The notes: generated by a model not told the origin, from the sequence alone. DNA of 64,000 bases from Haloarcula sebkhae (GCF_014647415.1 NZ_BMPD01000008.1:1-64000), one strand, 5' to 3'. Shown: positions 28,060 to 36,832, counted from the stretch's first letter. Numbers and translations: made by a program.

Positions 28060-29298
28060 CTATGGCTTGACTGTCTCCAGCACCCAGGCCTCGGGTGTCT
28101 CCCGGCGGACATCGAACGGGTCGAAGGCCTCGCGTGGGGCTTCCGCGAGCTGGCCCAGGAATTGTCCGACCGGCGTCGGATCGCGGTCGCTGACGAGGAC
28201 GAACGGCTCGCCGCTGTCCAGCGCGGTGAACTGGTCTCGAACCAGATCCTTGCGTTCCTGTGGCGGCAGGCCCTGGATATCGACCGTGGGTTCGACCGAC
28301 ACCTCGCCTGCGGTGTCGAGGGCGGACTCGACGGCGTCCCCGAGGTCGCTGACAGTATCTGGCACGTCGCCGGGTGCTGGCGTCCCCTGCAGGTCGTGTG
28401 AGAACGGGAGTTCGGCCAGGACCTCCGCATCGAGGTCTCCTAGCGCGTCGCCGGTGAACAGGTCGTTCGGTTCGCCACAGCAGTCACAGACGTACTCGGC
28501 CATGTTGACGACGGTCCCCAGCACCGGCACGTCGTTGTCGCGGAACAGCTCGACGGTTCGGCTGGTGTCGCTGACGCTCGCGTGAAATGGCGTCGTCACG
28601 ACGACCACACCGTCGACGGGGACCTCCTGCAGCGTCGTCAGCACCACGTCGCCCGTCCCTGGTGGCAGGTCGAGCACCAGTATCTCGTCGTTTCGCCAGG
28701 CGGTGTTCTCGAATAGGTCATCGAGCGCGTCGTGGGCCATCGCGCCGCGCCAGGCCAGCGGCGCGCCGCTTTCCATCAGGCCAACGCTCATCACATCCAT
28801 GTCGCCAGCCCGGACCGGGAGCGGGTCGCCCTCTTCGCTGGAGTGGACCGGCCCGCTCACATCCAGCAGTTCGGGCACGTTGGGTCCGTGGATGTCGGCG
28901 TCGAACAGCGCCACGGCGTTGTCCGCGGCCAGCGCACAGGCCAGATGCGTGGCGACCGTCGACTTGCCGACGCCGCCTTTCGCGCTGGCGACGGCCACGA
29001 CGTGGTCGAACGACGCGACGCCGCTTTGCCCCTCGCTCGACGGTGTCGTCCGCTCGACGTGGACGCTCTCGACGCCGTCCACGTCGTCGACCGCGTGGAG
29101 CATCGCCTGAACGACCTGCGTACTTGTCCCGCCGTCCAGCGCGGTCAGGTCGGCCTCGATGGTCACGTCGCCGTCGGTCGCGTCGATGTTCTCGACGAAG
29201 CCCGCGTCGAACACGGAGAGGTCGGCGTTCGGGTCGCGCACGTCTCGCAGTGCGGCTTCGATACGGTCGGTCAGTGTGGTGGGCGTTCCGTCAGTCAT
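28060..29298 (-). CDS. Mrp/NBP35-type Fe-S carrier ATPase, at end of nar operon
   Basis: A 412-residue three-part protein. First is a MIP18/DUF59-like domain (about 1-90, DRIEAALRDVRDPNADLSVF), then an Mrp/ApbC ATPase core with the deviant Walker A SAKGGVGKST (about 130-139) and a CxxC pair in YVCDCCGEPN. Last is a C-terminal DUF2249-like domain (about 340-412). Mrp proteins carry or insert 4Fe-4S clusters. It starts 2 nt after the HEAT-repeat gene and appears to be the last gene of the nar transcript. A role in loading Nar Fe-S subunits is inference from position. Confidence 0.87.
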   Translation of the reverse strand: MTDGTPTTLTDRIEAALRDVRDPNADLSVFDAGFVENIDATDGDVTIEADLTALDGGTSTQVVQAMLHAVDDVDGVESVHVERTTPSSEGQSGVASFDHVVAVASAKGGVGKSTVATHLACALAADNAVALFDADIHGPNVPELLDVSGPVHSSEEGDPLPVRAGDMDVMSVGLMESGAPLAWRGAMAHDALDDLFENTAWRNDEILVLDLPPGTGDVVLTTLQEVPVDGVVVVTTPFHASVSDTSRTVELFRDNDVPVLGTVVNMAEYVCDCCGEPNDLFTGDALGDLDAEVLAELPFSHDLQGTPAPGDVPDTVSDLGDAVESALDTAGEVSVEPTVDIQGLPPQERKDLVRDQFTALDSGEPFVLVSDRDPTPVGQFLGQLAEAPREAFDPFDVRRETPEAWVLETVKP

Positions 29299-29300
29299 CG

Positions 29301-30152
29301 TCAGAGGTCGGGCATCCGATTGAGTCTGTCTTCGCCGGGTAGCAGCCGGGCGTCGTTCTCCAGCGCGCCGCCGAACTGCCGTCGGAACCGTCCGGGGTCC
29401 ACGTCAAGCGACCGCTCGGCGGTCTGGCGGACCACGGTGGCCGGGTCGTCGGTGAGTTCGCGCAGTCGCTCGCGGGCGCGGTCGTCGTCGACGCCGCCCA
29501 GCATGTGGGCGGCCCACTCGCGGACCCGCTCGCTGTCGTCGTGGCTCTGTTCCAACAGCAGGTCGGCCATCGCCTCGCCGCGGAGTTTGAACAGCGAGAT
29601 AGCTGCGTTGCGCCGGACCGCGTGGTGGTCGTCATCCATAGCGGCCACGATATCGTCCTCGTGGGCCTCGCGGTCGACGTTGTCGAGTGTGACGACGGCT
29701 TCCGCTCGGACCCACGGGTCGGGGTCGTCGAGCAGTTCCACCGCCACCGCTGCGGCCCGCTCGCTGCCGTGGGCCGTCAGCGCCTCGACAGCGAACTGGC
29801 GCACGTCGCTGTCGTCGTCGGTCGTCGCAGCGCGGGCCAGCGCCGCCACGATTTCGTCCGTCGTCGCCCGGTCTTTGAGTTCGAGAGCGGCGCGTCGGCG
29901 GTCGGTCTTCTCGCCGTGTTCGATGTCCGAGAGCAGCGACGCCACCGCGTCGTCCTCGACGGGTTCCGTGTCGCTGGCGGCCAGTTCCTCCGGCGTGGCC
30001 TCGCCGATTGTCACGTCCTCGCGGGACACCTCGATGTCTTCCAGCGCTTCGATGTCGGTGTGTAGGCCCGGGCTGCGCTCGGGGTCCAGTTGCGGGTCCG
30101 GGTCCTCTTCGAGGTGCTTCTCGAACTCGTCGTTGTCGTGACACCCCGTCAT
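29301..30152 (-). CDS. HEAT/PBS-lyase repeat protein in nar operon
   Basis: A 283-residue acidic protein with several HEAT-like helical repeats, for example DDSDVRQFAVEALTAHGSER, DDPDPWVRAEAVVTLDNVDR, DDDHHAVRRNAAISLFKLRG and ESERVREWAAHMLGG-like units. The N-terminal 90 residues are acidic and low in structure. Such repeats bind other proteins; the partner is not known. The start at 30152 overlaps the preceding membrane gene by 4 bases, and a longer upstream frame is non-coding. Being coupled inside the nar operon suggests a part in Nar assembly. Confidence 0.78.
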   Translation of the reverse strand: MTGCHDNDEFEKHLEEDPDPQLDPERSPGLHTDIEALEDIEVSREDVTIGEATPEELAASDTEPVEDDAVASLLSDIEHGEKTDRRRAALELKDRATTDEIVAALARAATTDDDSDVRQFAVEALTAHGSERAAAVAVELLDDPDPWVRAEAVVTLDNVDREAHEDDIVAAMDDDHHAVRRNAAISLFKLRGEAMADLLLEQSHDDSERVREWAAHMLGGVDDDRARERLRELTDDPATVVRQTAERSLDVDPGRFRRQFGGALENDARLLPGEDRLNRMPDL

Positions 30153-31003
30153 TGTGCTCCCTCCTGTGCGGTGAGCACGGCGATGCCGAGCGCGAACGGG
30201 AGCGCACGAGGGAGCGAGGCCGGAACGCCCGCAAACGCGACCAGCGCGACGCCGGCGAGCAGCGGCCACCGCCGCGTTCGGCTGGCCGCGCTGGCCGTCG
30301 TCACCGCACCGGCAGCGGCCAGTGCGATGACCGGCAGACTCGTTCCGACGACGCCGGTTCCCGTGAGCGTGACCGCGCCCGTAACGAACGGGACGGCGCG
30401 ACCGACGCTCAGGACGACGGCGAAGGCGGCGAGGCCGCCGATTACTGTGCCCCAGTCTGCCGCTGACAGCGAGGGCCAGTTCGTCGCGGCGAACGCCGGC
30501 GTTGACGCGATGCCGAGTAGCGCCACGGTGGAGGCCACCGATCGGAGGCCAGTCCAGCCGCCGACGCCGCTCGCTAGTCCGATGCTCAGCGCTGCGACGA
30601 GCAGGGCGGCCGCGGCGGTAGAGGTGAGGTCTAGCCGTCGGCCCGCGACGGCGGCGACGGTCGCCGTCCCGAGGACGATTGCGGCGGCCGCGGGCAACAC
30701 CGCTGCGCTACTGAGCAGCGACAGCAGGCCGAACACGCCGGTGAACAGCAGGCCGATGCCGGTGTGCGGGTCGGCGTCGGTGACGGCCACGGCGATCGCC
30801 GCGGCGGCGACGACGACCGTTGACACCCCTGTCGCCAGGCCGGGCGAAATCGGGACGCCGCCGTACCCCGGTGCGTTGACGAACAGGACGGCGAAGTACC
30901 GGGCGGCGACCGCGACGGCCGCAGCGCCGACCGCCAGGTCCGCGGCCGAATGGCTTCCGCCGTGTAGCAGCGGTCTGACCCGTTGCTGTAGCGCCGCCGT
31001 CAT
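30149..31003 (-). CDS. Multi-span membrane protein of nar operon
   Basis: A 284-residue, Ala/Val/Gly-rich protein with about eight or nine membrane helices (for example LAVGAAAVAVAARYFAVLFV and LLSLLSSAAVLPAAAAIVLG). No transporter motif or haem ligands are evident. It matches the position of orf9 after narJ in the Haloferax mediterranei nar operon as I recall it. It overlaps narJ and the HEAT gene by 4 bases each. It is not an NarK-like major facilitator by length or motif. Function unknown. Confidence 0.72.
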   Translation of the reverse strand: MTAALQQRVRPLLHGGSHSAADLAVGAAAVAVAARYFAVLFVNAPGYGGVPISPGLATGVSTVVVAAAAIAVAVTDADPHTGIGLLFTGVFGLLSLLSSAAVLPAAAAIVLGTATVAAVAGRRLDLTSTAAAALLVAALSIGLASGVGGWTGLRSVASTVALLGIASTPAFAATNWPSLSAADWGTVIGGLAAFAVVLSVGRAVPFVTGAVTLTGTGVVGTSLPVIALAAAGAVTTASAASRTRRWPLLAGVALVAFAGVPASLPRALPFALGIAVLTAQEGAQ

Positions 31004-31680
31004 CGCTCGCCCTCCAACTGTTCCGCGAGGTCGTTGCGGTCGGCCCGGACGAACGCCTCCAGCAATTCGCCGAAGGCGCCGTAGATGTCGGTCCCTGGCT
31101 CGTCAGCCAGTCGGTCCGCGACGCCGGCCGCTGCGTGGCCGAGGTGCCGGTCGTGGAAGTCCAGCCGAGCGATCGCGGCGTCCTCGCCGACGGCGGCTTC
31201 ACGGCGGGACAAATAGCCCGCGAACTCCAGCTCGTAGGTCAGCGCGTCGTGGTTGTCCCGCTCGTCCTGGTCGATTTCCAGGCCGTAGTGGCTGTAGGCT
31301 CGCGAGAGGTCGAGGTTCACGTCGTTCCAGGAGTGATCCTCCCGGTACTTGGACTCGTACAACGGGACCGGCGGTCCCTCCGCTTCGAGCGAGCCGTCGG
31401 TCCGGTCCGTGTACTCGCTGTAGCCGAGTTCGAAGATGTCGTTGTAGCGGGCCGCGAGCGTCTCGTAGTCGTCCTCGGTGGTCAGTGACGGGACGGTCAC
31501 GCCAAGGCCCGTCTGGTCGAGACACGCTCTCAAATCGGCTTCCAGTGTCCCGTCGGCTGCCGCGCTGTGGAACGATTCCTCGGGGTACTCGAACGCTTTC
31601 GCGAGCGTCGCGTACACTGCACCGCGGGCGGCGGCGTCCTCGTCGAGGTCGTCCATCGGGTCAGTTGGCGTGGTCGCCAT
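31000..31680 (-). CDS. narJ: NarJ/TorD-family chaperone for nitrate reductase
   Basis: A 226-residue helical chaperone with the TorD-family core: LAARYNDIFELGYSEYTDRT, then GPPVPLYESKYREDHSWNDV and LTYELEFAGYLSRREAAVGE. It should hold NarG until the molybdenum cofactor is in place. The start at 31680 (MATTPTD) is fixed by overlap with the upstream gene's stop (1 base). It is diverged from the other TorD-family protein in the dms cluster. Confidence 0.88.
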   Translation of the reverse strand: MATTPTDPMDDLDEDAAARGAVYATLAKAFEYPEESFHSAAADGTLEADLRACLDQTGLGVTVPSLTTEDDYETLAARYNDIFELGYSEYTDRTDGSLEAEGPPVPLYESKYREDHSWNDVNLDLSRAYSHYGLEIDQDERDNHDALTYELEFAGYLSRREAAVGEDAAIARLDFHDRHLGHAAAGVADRLADEPGTDIYGAFGELLEAFVRADRNDLAEQLEGER

Positions 31681-32513
31681 TACTCGGCCCCCCGCGTGCG
31701 GTAGATGCCGAAGCTGGTGACGCCGACGACAGCGACGATGGCGATGCCGGCGAGGGTCCACAGTAGCGTCTCGTAGGGCGGACCTTGCGGGCCGCCGCTG
31801 AACGGGTAGTAATGCCACTCGCTGACCGCCTTCTGTCCCGACCGCTCGCCGTTAGAGCCGTTCCAGACGGCGAAGGCCACGTCAAGGTCGCCGTCGGTCC
31901 GCAGGTCGGTCCGGTTCTCGCTTGGTGCGTCAAGCTGGCGCGAGTAGACTACCGTCCAGGTGGCGTTCCCACCCGTACCGCTGTGACTCGCGTTCGCCTG
32001 CACGGTCGGGTTCTGGAACGGCGTGGTCGAGCCAGCGCCGCCGGCCAGCAGTTCCTGCGTCCCGGTCGACCCGCTCCAGTACCAGACGTTGACGCGGTTG
32101 TCGGGGCCGCCCATCGCTATCGGCGGCCGAGAACTCGTGTTGACCGGAAACTGGACCGCGACCGCGTCGGCGAACTGCCGGGGGGTGCTGGCGTTCGTGT
32201 CCCGGGTCGCGTCCTGCCACTCCAGGCGGACGTACAGCCGCTGGTCAGTGCGAGCCGCCTGTACGTCGACCGTCTCGATGGACGTGTCGTCGGCGTTCGG
32301 GACGCTACTCGGCGCGCTCGAAAGCGGCACGTCCGAGGCCGGGACCTCTGCCCAGCCGTCGGCGTCTGGCTCGGCGAGGTCAGCCGTCGATACCTCCGAA
32401 ACCGGAATCTCGTGTGCTGGCCGGGCGCTCACCATCGGTGCAGCCACCGTCGAAACGACAATGAGCCCCGCCAGCACCGCCGTGAGTGTGATCGTACGTC
32501 GGTGGTCAGGCAT
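31680..32513 (-). CDS. Gamma-subunit-like haem-binding protein of nar operon (orf7)
   Basis: A 277-residue exported protein. A signal segment (about 8-30, TITLTAVLAGLIVVSTVAAP) precedes an ethylbenzene-dehydrogenase/EbdC-type beta domain (about 45-235, VQAARTDQRLYVRLEWQDAT). One C-terminal span (LLWTLAGIAIVAVVGVTSFGIY) ends the chain. The family includes b-haem gamma subunits of type II Mo enzymes (chlorate, selenate and DMS enzymes). That gives a plausible electron route to the outward-facing NarGH. A Met/Lys haem pair was not assigned. It corresponds to orf7 between narH and narJ of Haloferax. A 212-bp palindrome-rich gap separates it from narH. Confidence 0.8.
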   Translation of the reverse strand: MPDHRRTITLTAVLAGLIVVSTVAAPMVSARPAHEIPVSEVSTADLAEPDADGWAEVPASDVPLSSAPSSVPNADDTSIETVDVQAARTDQRLYVRLEWQDATRDTNASTPRQFADAVAVQFPVNTSSRPPIAMGGPDNRVNVWYWSGSTGTQELLAGGAGSTTPFQNPTVQANASHSGTGGNATWTVVYSRQLDAPSENRTDLRTDGDLDVAFAVWNGSNGERSGQKAVSEWHYYPFSGGPQGPPYETLLWTLAGIAIVAVVGVTSFGIYRTRGAE

Positions 32514-32542
32514 CGTTGACCACCCCCTGAGCACGCTCCGGC

Positions 32543-32702
32543 GCGGCCAACTGGGGCCGCTCGCGGGCATCGCCCGCTCGCGTTTCCGAGCCGCGTAGCG
32601 GCTCGCTACTCATCGTCGAACACCGCTGGCGTATTCGCCAGCGTATTCGAACTCGCTCACTACGCTCGCTCGTTCGAACGCCGGAAGACCGCAGGTTTTC
32701 CG
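32543..32702. repeat. Array of six tandem inverted repeats inside the nar operon
   Basis: Consecutive hairpin units are: GCGGCC/GGCCGC (32543-32560); GCGGGC/GCCCGC (32563-32577); CGAGCCGC-gta-GCGGCTCG (32587-32605); CGCTGGCG-tatt-CGCCAGCG (32624-32643); TTCGAAC/GTTCGAA (32646-32678); and CGGAAGACC/GGTTTTCCG with one mismatch (32682-32702). They nearly fill the 212-bp gap between narH and the next gene. All other nar gene junctions overlap or are a few bases apart. No coding frame or promoter was seen within it. Confidence 0.85.
32608..32624. repeat. 17-nt direct repeat, distal copy of narH end
   Basis: ACTCATCGTCGAACACC occurs here and again at 32728-32744, exactly 120 nt away, where it covers the last codons of narH. 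On the minus strand both copies read through GTG TTC GAC GAT GAG and then a stop (TAG here, TGA at narH). The pair looks like a target duplication or a partial tandem duplication. Confidence 0.8.
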
Positions 32703-32725
32703 AGCTCGACGTTCGTTCGCGGTGC

Positions 32726-33802
32726 TCACTCATCGTCGAACACCTCCAGTCGGTACTGTTTGGCCGGGTTCTTGTCCTGAAGCAGTTCCATTAGTTCGCT
32801 GTCACCACCCTGTCGAACGCGCTGCCGGTGGGCGTCGATAGTGTCCAGCGCTTCGTCGACGCCGTCGCCGAACAGTTCCCGGAGGTACTGGCGAGGAATC
32901 CGGTCGATATCAACCGTCTCTCCACCTTCCGTGTGCTGGCCGGGGGCGAAAGGTGGGATGTAGTAGACGTTGGGTTGGGTGCGGAACTCCGGATGGAGCG
33001 GCAGGGCTACCTCGTACTCGTTGACGAGTTTGTGGATCGGGCCCTCCTCGTCGTCGAGGAAGCCGACCAATCGGAGCTGTGGCGGGCACTCCTCGGCACA
33101 GGCCGGGGCGAACGTCTCGCCCTCAGGACCCTCCCCTTCGATGCGGGGGTAACAGAAGATGCACTTCTCCGATTTCTTCGAGACGGTGTTGTAGTACACC
33201 TTCTTGTACGGACACCCTTCGACGCAGTAGCGGTAGCCCCGGCAACGGTCCTGGTCGACGAGGACGATGCCGTCCTCCTGGCGCTTGTACAGCGCTGAGC
33301 GGGGGCAGGCCTCGACACAGGAGGGGTGGGTGCAGTGGTTACAGATGCGCGGCAGGTAGAAGTAGTAGCTGTTGGGGTACTCGCCGGCCCCTTGGTCCTC
33401 GTCCCAGTTCGGCCCCCACTCCGCGCCGTCGCGGGGCCGCAGCGGCTCGTCGCTGCCCTCGTACATGATTTCCTCGTGGTTGAACTCCCAAGCGCGGCCG
33501 TAGTCCTCCTCGTCTGGGATCTCGCCGGGCGAGCGGTCCGAGTGCTCGCTTGACTCCCAGCCGCCGCCGGAGTCCTCCCAGCCGCGAGGGTAACCCTCGC
33601 CGGGTTTGGTCTCAACGTTGTTCCAGTACATGTACTCGCTCCCGCCGTCCTCCGTCCAGAGGTTCTTGCAGGCGATTGTACACGTCTGGCAGCCGATGCA
33701 CTTGTTCAGGTCCATCACCATCGCGACTTGGTGGTCGACCCCGTCGGCGACGTTGACCAGCGTGTCGTCCTCGCCCTGTTCGTCTTGTTGGTCGGTACTC
33801 AT
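32726..33802 (-). CDS. narH: Respiratory nitrate reductase beta subunit (Fe-S)
   Basis: A 358-residue four-cluster Fe-S subunit. Groups are CIGCQTCTIACKNLW (35-49), CNHCTHPSCVEAC (154-166), CRGYRYCVEGC (187-197) and CIFCYPRIEGEGPEGETFAP followed by CAEEC (from 214). In E. coli NarH the third group has Trp between the first cysteines and binds a 3Fe-4S cluster; here Tyr190 takes that place. It is shorter than E. coli NarH (about 510). It has no signal and should be exported with NarG. It overlaps narG by 4 bases. Confidence 0.93.
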   Translation of the reverse strand: MSTDQQDEQGEDDTLVNVADGVDHQVAMVMDLNKCIGCQTCTIACKNLWTEDGGSEYMYWNNVETKPGEGYPRGWEDSGGGWESSEHSDRSPGEIPDEEDYGRAWEFNHEEIMYEGSDEPLRPRDGAEWGPNWDEDQGAGEYPNSYYFYLPRICNHCTHPSCVEACPRSALYKRQEDGIVLVDQDRCRGYRYCVEGCPYKKVYYNTVSKKSEKCIFCYPRIEGEGPEGETFAPACAEECPPQLRLVGFLDDEEGPIHKLVNEYEVALPLHPEFRTQPNVYYIPPFAPGQHTEGGETVDIDRIPRQYLRELFGDGVDEALDTIDAHRQRVRQGGDSELMELLQDKNPAKQYRLEVFDDE

Positions 33803-36657
33803 TCGCTGTCACCTCCGCTCGGTCGGACATCGACACGCACGTCGCTGTTGACCCCTGTCGGCCCCCAGTAGTTCGGGAAGAAGTGCAGGTGTTCCCCGGT
33901 GTCTTCCGGGTACTGGACCAGCTGGGTCGGCTTCATGTACATCGGGACGAGCGTGTTGAAGTTGTCCCGGTCGGGGTACTGGAACTTCTCCCAGGAGAAG
34001 AAGTGCCGGACAGTCCCCGGTTCGCTGGAGGGGTAGATCTTCGCCTGCACCTCGATGCTCCCGAGGTCGTTGTACACCTCCACGGTGTCGCCGTCCTCGA
34101 TGCCCCGCTGCTGGGCGTCTTCGGGATTCAGGTACACCACTGGCTCGCCGCGCTGGAGCCGGAGCATCTTGGTGTCGTCGCGCCACGTCGAGTGGATGGA
34201 CCAGCGGCCGTGGGGCGTGTTGTACGACAGCGGGTAGTCCCCGCCGGTGTTCTCGGGTCCCTCCTTGTGGGTCGGGAGTTCCTCGCCGAGTTCAAGGTAC
34301 CAGTCGTGGTCGATGTAGTACTGCTGGCGGCCGGTGAAGGTCGGCCAGGGGTTCTTGTCGTGGACGTAGTCTTGCCACGGAACGTACGCCTCGCCGTCTT
34401 TGATGTCGGAACTCCAGTGGTCGCCAGCTTCGAGGAACCGCTGTGGTTGTTCGTCGATGTCGTCGAAGGTTATCTGCTCGTCGCTGCCCTCGGGGTTGGT
34501 CTCCTCCGAGTGTTCGAGGATGAACTCCGCCGCGGCTTTGTCCTCAACGAGCCCTTCTTCCTCACCGGTCTCCCAGTCCCGAACGTAGTCGTCGTAGATG
34601 GTCGTGAGGTCGATGGTCCGGTCGAACTTCCGGTCCTCGATGGGCTCGACATCGCGCTCTTGTGCGCGTTCCTGTATCTTCTCGGCGAGCAGGCGGAATA
34701 TCTCCCAGTCGGTCTTGGCCTCGCCGAGCGGCTCGACGGCCGGCGTGAACGGATGCACGTACGTGTGCATGTCCGTCTCCGAGAGGTCGTACTTCTCGTA
34801 GTGGCTGGCCGCCGGCAGGACGATGTCAGAGTACATCGCCGTCGAGTCCATCCGGAAGTTGATGTCGACGACGAGGTCGAGCTTGGGCCAGAGCTGCTCT
34901 TCGACGGCGACGTTGCCCTTCGCCTGGTTGAAGTAGTTTCCGCGCCAGACGAACATCGTCGAGGGGTCCGGTCGGTTCCCGTCGTTCCGCTCTTCGGGGT
35001 AGACCGGCATCCAGCCCTCGTCGATGGACTCCCGTATCTTCTCGGCGGTGTCCGGGTCCGTGTTGTCGAGGATGCCCGCGTGGAAGTACGTCCACAGCGT
35101 CGTCGGGGCGCCGCGGACGTTTCCAGTCGGGAACGAGAGCACCTTCCAACCGTGGAACGACCAGATTTTCTCCTGTCCAACGTAGTGGTCCAGCCCGGTG
35201 CCGGGGTCGCCGAGGTTGCCAGTCAGCGTCACGAGCAACTGGATTGCACGGTTGCCCAGATCGTTGTGGTACCAGTCGTTGACGCCCTTACCGTGGATGA
35301 TTTTGGCGGCGTCGGCCTCGGCGAACTCACGTGCGACTCGCTGGTAGGTGTTCTCGCCGACGCCGGTTTCCTCGTGGACGACTTCGGGCGTGTACTGGCT
35401 GAGTTCGTCGGTGAGGTTCTCCCAGACCGAGCGGACCGCGATACTACCCTCGTCGGTGTCGACGCTCCGCTCGACCGATAACTGCGGGTCGAAGTCGAGT
35501 TCGATGCTCTTCGAGTGGTCGTGCTGGCCGTCCCGTTCGCCCAGCGAACCGGGCGCACGGCGGAGGTTCCCGTCGGCGTCGACCATGACGAACACCTTCT
35601 CGGGGTCGTCGGCGTCCTGAGCGAGGCCGACCTCGCTTGCTCGGAGGAACTTGCCGGTGTCCTCCCGGACGAGCAGCGGCATGTCGGTCTGTTCTTTGAG
35701 ATGGGCTTCGTCGTACAGCCCCTCGTCGACGATGGTCTGGGCCATGCCAAGCGCGAGCGCGGTGTCGCTGCCGCCGTGGGGCGAGAGCCACTCGTCGGTG
35801 TGGATGGCCGTCTGGGAGTAGTCGGTGAAGATACCGACGCGCTTTGCGCCCTCGTAGCCGGCGTCGAGGAAGTACTTCGCGTCGGGGATGCGCGTAACGT
35901 TGATGTTCGACCCCCAGGCGATGATGTAATCGGCGTTGTGCCAGTCAGCGGACTCGGCGTTGTCCGTCTGGGTGCCCCAGGTGATGGGCTGGCCCGGCGG
36001 CAGGTCCGAGTACCAGTCGTAGAAGCTGTGTGAGACGCCGCCGAGCAGATTGACGAGCCGGGAGCCGGAGGCGAACGAAACCGGACTCATCGCCGGAATC
36101 GGCGTGAATCCTGAGATCGCGTCGTACCGGCCCGCCTGCACCTCGTCGATGACGTGGTCGGCGATCTCGGTCAGCGCCTCGTCCCAGCTGATCCGCTCCC
36201 ACTGGCCCTCGCCGCGCTCGCCGGTGCGGCGCAGGGGATGGAGCACGCGCTGGTCTGCGTTGACGTAGTCCGTGTAACAGGCCCCTTTCTGGCACCCACG
36301 CGGGTTCGGGTCCGGGAGGCTCTCGTCGAACGTCGGGTAGTCGCCGGCCTGTTCCTCACGCCAGACCTGCCCGTCCTTGACGTAGACGTTCCACGAACAG
36401 GAGCCGGTGCAGTTGACGCTGTGTGTCGAGCGGGCGACGGAGTCCCAGTCCCACTCGTCGCGGTACAGGTCCTCCCAGTCCCGATACGGGTAGTTCCCGA
36501 TGGGGTCGTCGACCGCTTCGAGACCATCCATGCCGTCGTCGGCGAAGGACAGTCCCGTTGCACCCAGTAGCGACGCGGCGCCGAGGCCGCGAACGAAGTC
36601 GCGGCGACTGATTCCCGCACTGTCCGTTCCGTCGTCAGTCAGGTCGTTTCTACTCAT
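33799..36657 (-). CDS. narG: Respiratory nitrate reductase catalytic subunit, Tat-exported (pNarG)
   Basis: A 952-residue Mo-bis-PGD enzyme reducing nitrate to nitrite. It has a twin-arginine signal (SRRDFVRGLGAASLLGATG, 17-35), so the active site faces outside, as in other haloarchaeal pNar. The FS0 site is His79-x3-Cys83-x3-Cys87-x34-Cys122, the NarG-type histidine cluster. Asp218 in YDWYSDLPPGQP is the expected molybdenum ligand. C-terminal cap motifs are present (VYLNPEDAQQRGIEDGDTVE). The start at 36657 (MSRNDL) places the signal correctly; upstream open frame was discarded. It is shorter than E. coli NarG (about 1247). Confidence 0.95.
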   Translation of the reverse strand: MSRNDLTDDGTDSAGISRRDFVRGLGAASLLGATGLSFADDGMDGLEAVDDPIGNYPYRDWEDLYRDEWDWDSVARSTHSVNCTGSCSWNVYVKDGQVWREEQAGDYPTFDESLPDPNPRGCQKGACYTDYVNADQRVLHPLRRTGERGEGQWERISWDEALTEIADHVIDEVQAGRYDAISGFTPIPAMSPVSFASGSRLVNLLGGVSHSFYDWYSDLPPGQPITWGTQTDNAESADWHNADYIIAWGSNINVTRIPDAKYFLDAGYEGAKRVGIFTDYSQTAIHTDEWLSPHGGSDTALALGMAQTIVDEGLYDEAHLKEQTDMPLLVREDTGKFLRASEVGLAQDADDPEKVFVMVDADGNLRRAPGSLGERDGQHDHSKSIELDFDPQLSVERSVDTDEGSIAVRSVWENLTDELSQYTPEVVHEETGVGENTYQRVAREFAEADAAKIIHGKGVNDWYHNDLGNRAIQLLVTLTGNLGDPGTGLDHYVGQEKIWSFHGWKVLSFPTGNVRGAPTTLWTYFHAGILDNTDPDTAEKIRESIDEGWMPVYPEERNDGNRPDPSTMFVWRGNYFNQAKGNVAVEEQLWPKLDLVVDINFRMDSTAMYSDIVLPAASHYEKYDLSETDMHTYVHPFTPAVEPLGEAKTDWEIFRLLAEKIQERAQERDVEPIEDRKFDRTIDLTTIYDDYVRDWETGEEEGLVEDKAAAEFILEHSEETNPEGSDEQITFDDIDEQPQRFLEAGDHWSSDIKDGEAYVPWQDYVHDKNPWPTFTGRQQYYIDHDWYLELGEELPTHKEGPENTGGDYPLSYNTPHGRWSIHSTWRDDTKMLRLQRGEPVVYLNPEDAQQRGIEDGDTVEVYNDLGSIEVQAKIYPSSEPGTVRHFFSWEKFQYPDRDNFNTLVPMYMKPTQLVQYPEDTGEHLHFFPNYWGPTGVNSDVRVDVRPSGGDSE

Positions 36658-36832
36658 TGGTGATGAACACTGTCGCAGTCGCGCAGGCAGTGCCGGCCAC
36701 GGCCAGCGTGATGCCGGTGAGCGTGCCACCGCCGACTTCGAGGCCGGCGGCGACTAGCACGAGACCGACCAGCTTGCTCGTCGTATCCAGCAGGCGATAC
36801 TGTCGCTCAGTCAGTTCGACGTTCGCAGTCAT
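36650..36832 (-). CDS. Small two-span membrane protein (nar orf4)
   Basis: A 60-residue protein with a polar N-terminus ([20 protein letters not shown]) and two hydrophobic helices ([17 protein letters not shown] and [18 protein letters not shown]). It overlaps narC by 4 bases and narG by 8 bases, so it must be translated with them. It matches orf4 between narC and narG in Haloferax mediterranei. Function unknown; a small structural part of the membrane complex is plausible. Confidence 0.78.
   Translation of the reverse strand: MTANVELTERQYRLLDTTSKLVGLVLVAAGLEVGGGTLTGITLAVAGTACATATVFITNE

Noticed and set aside
28732..30141. 469-codon plus-strand frame opposite the Mrp and HEAT genes
   Set aside because: It is antisense to two well-supported genes and is Arg/Ser-rich low-complexity, typical of frames opposite GC-rich haloarchaeal genes.
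33883..35481. 532-codon plus-strand frame opposite narG
   Set aside because: It mirrors narG codons (Val/Leu/Arg-rich shadow) and has no domain; narG is certain from its motifs.
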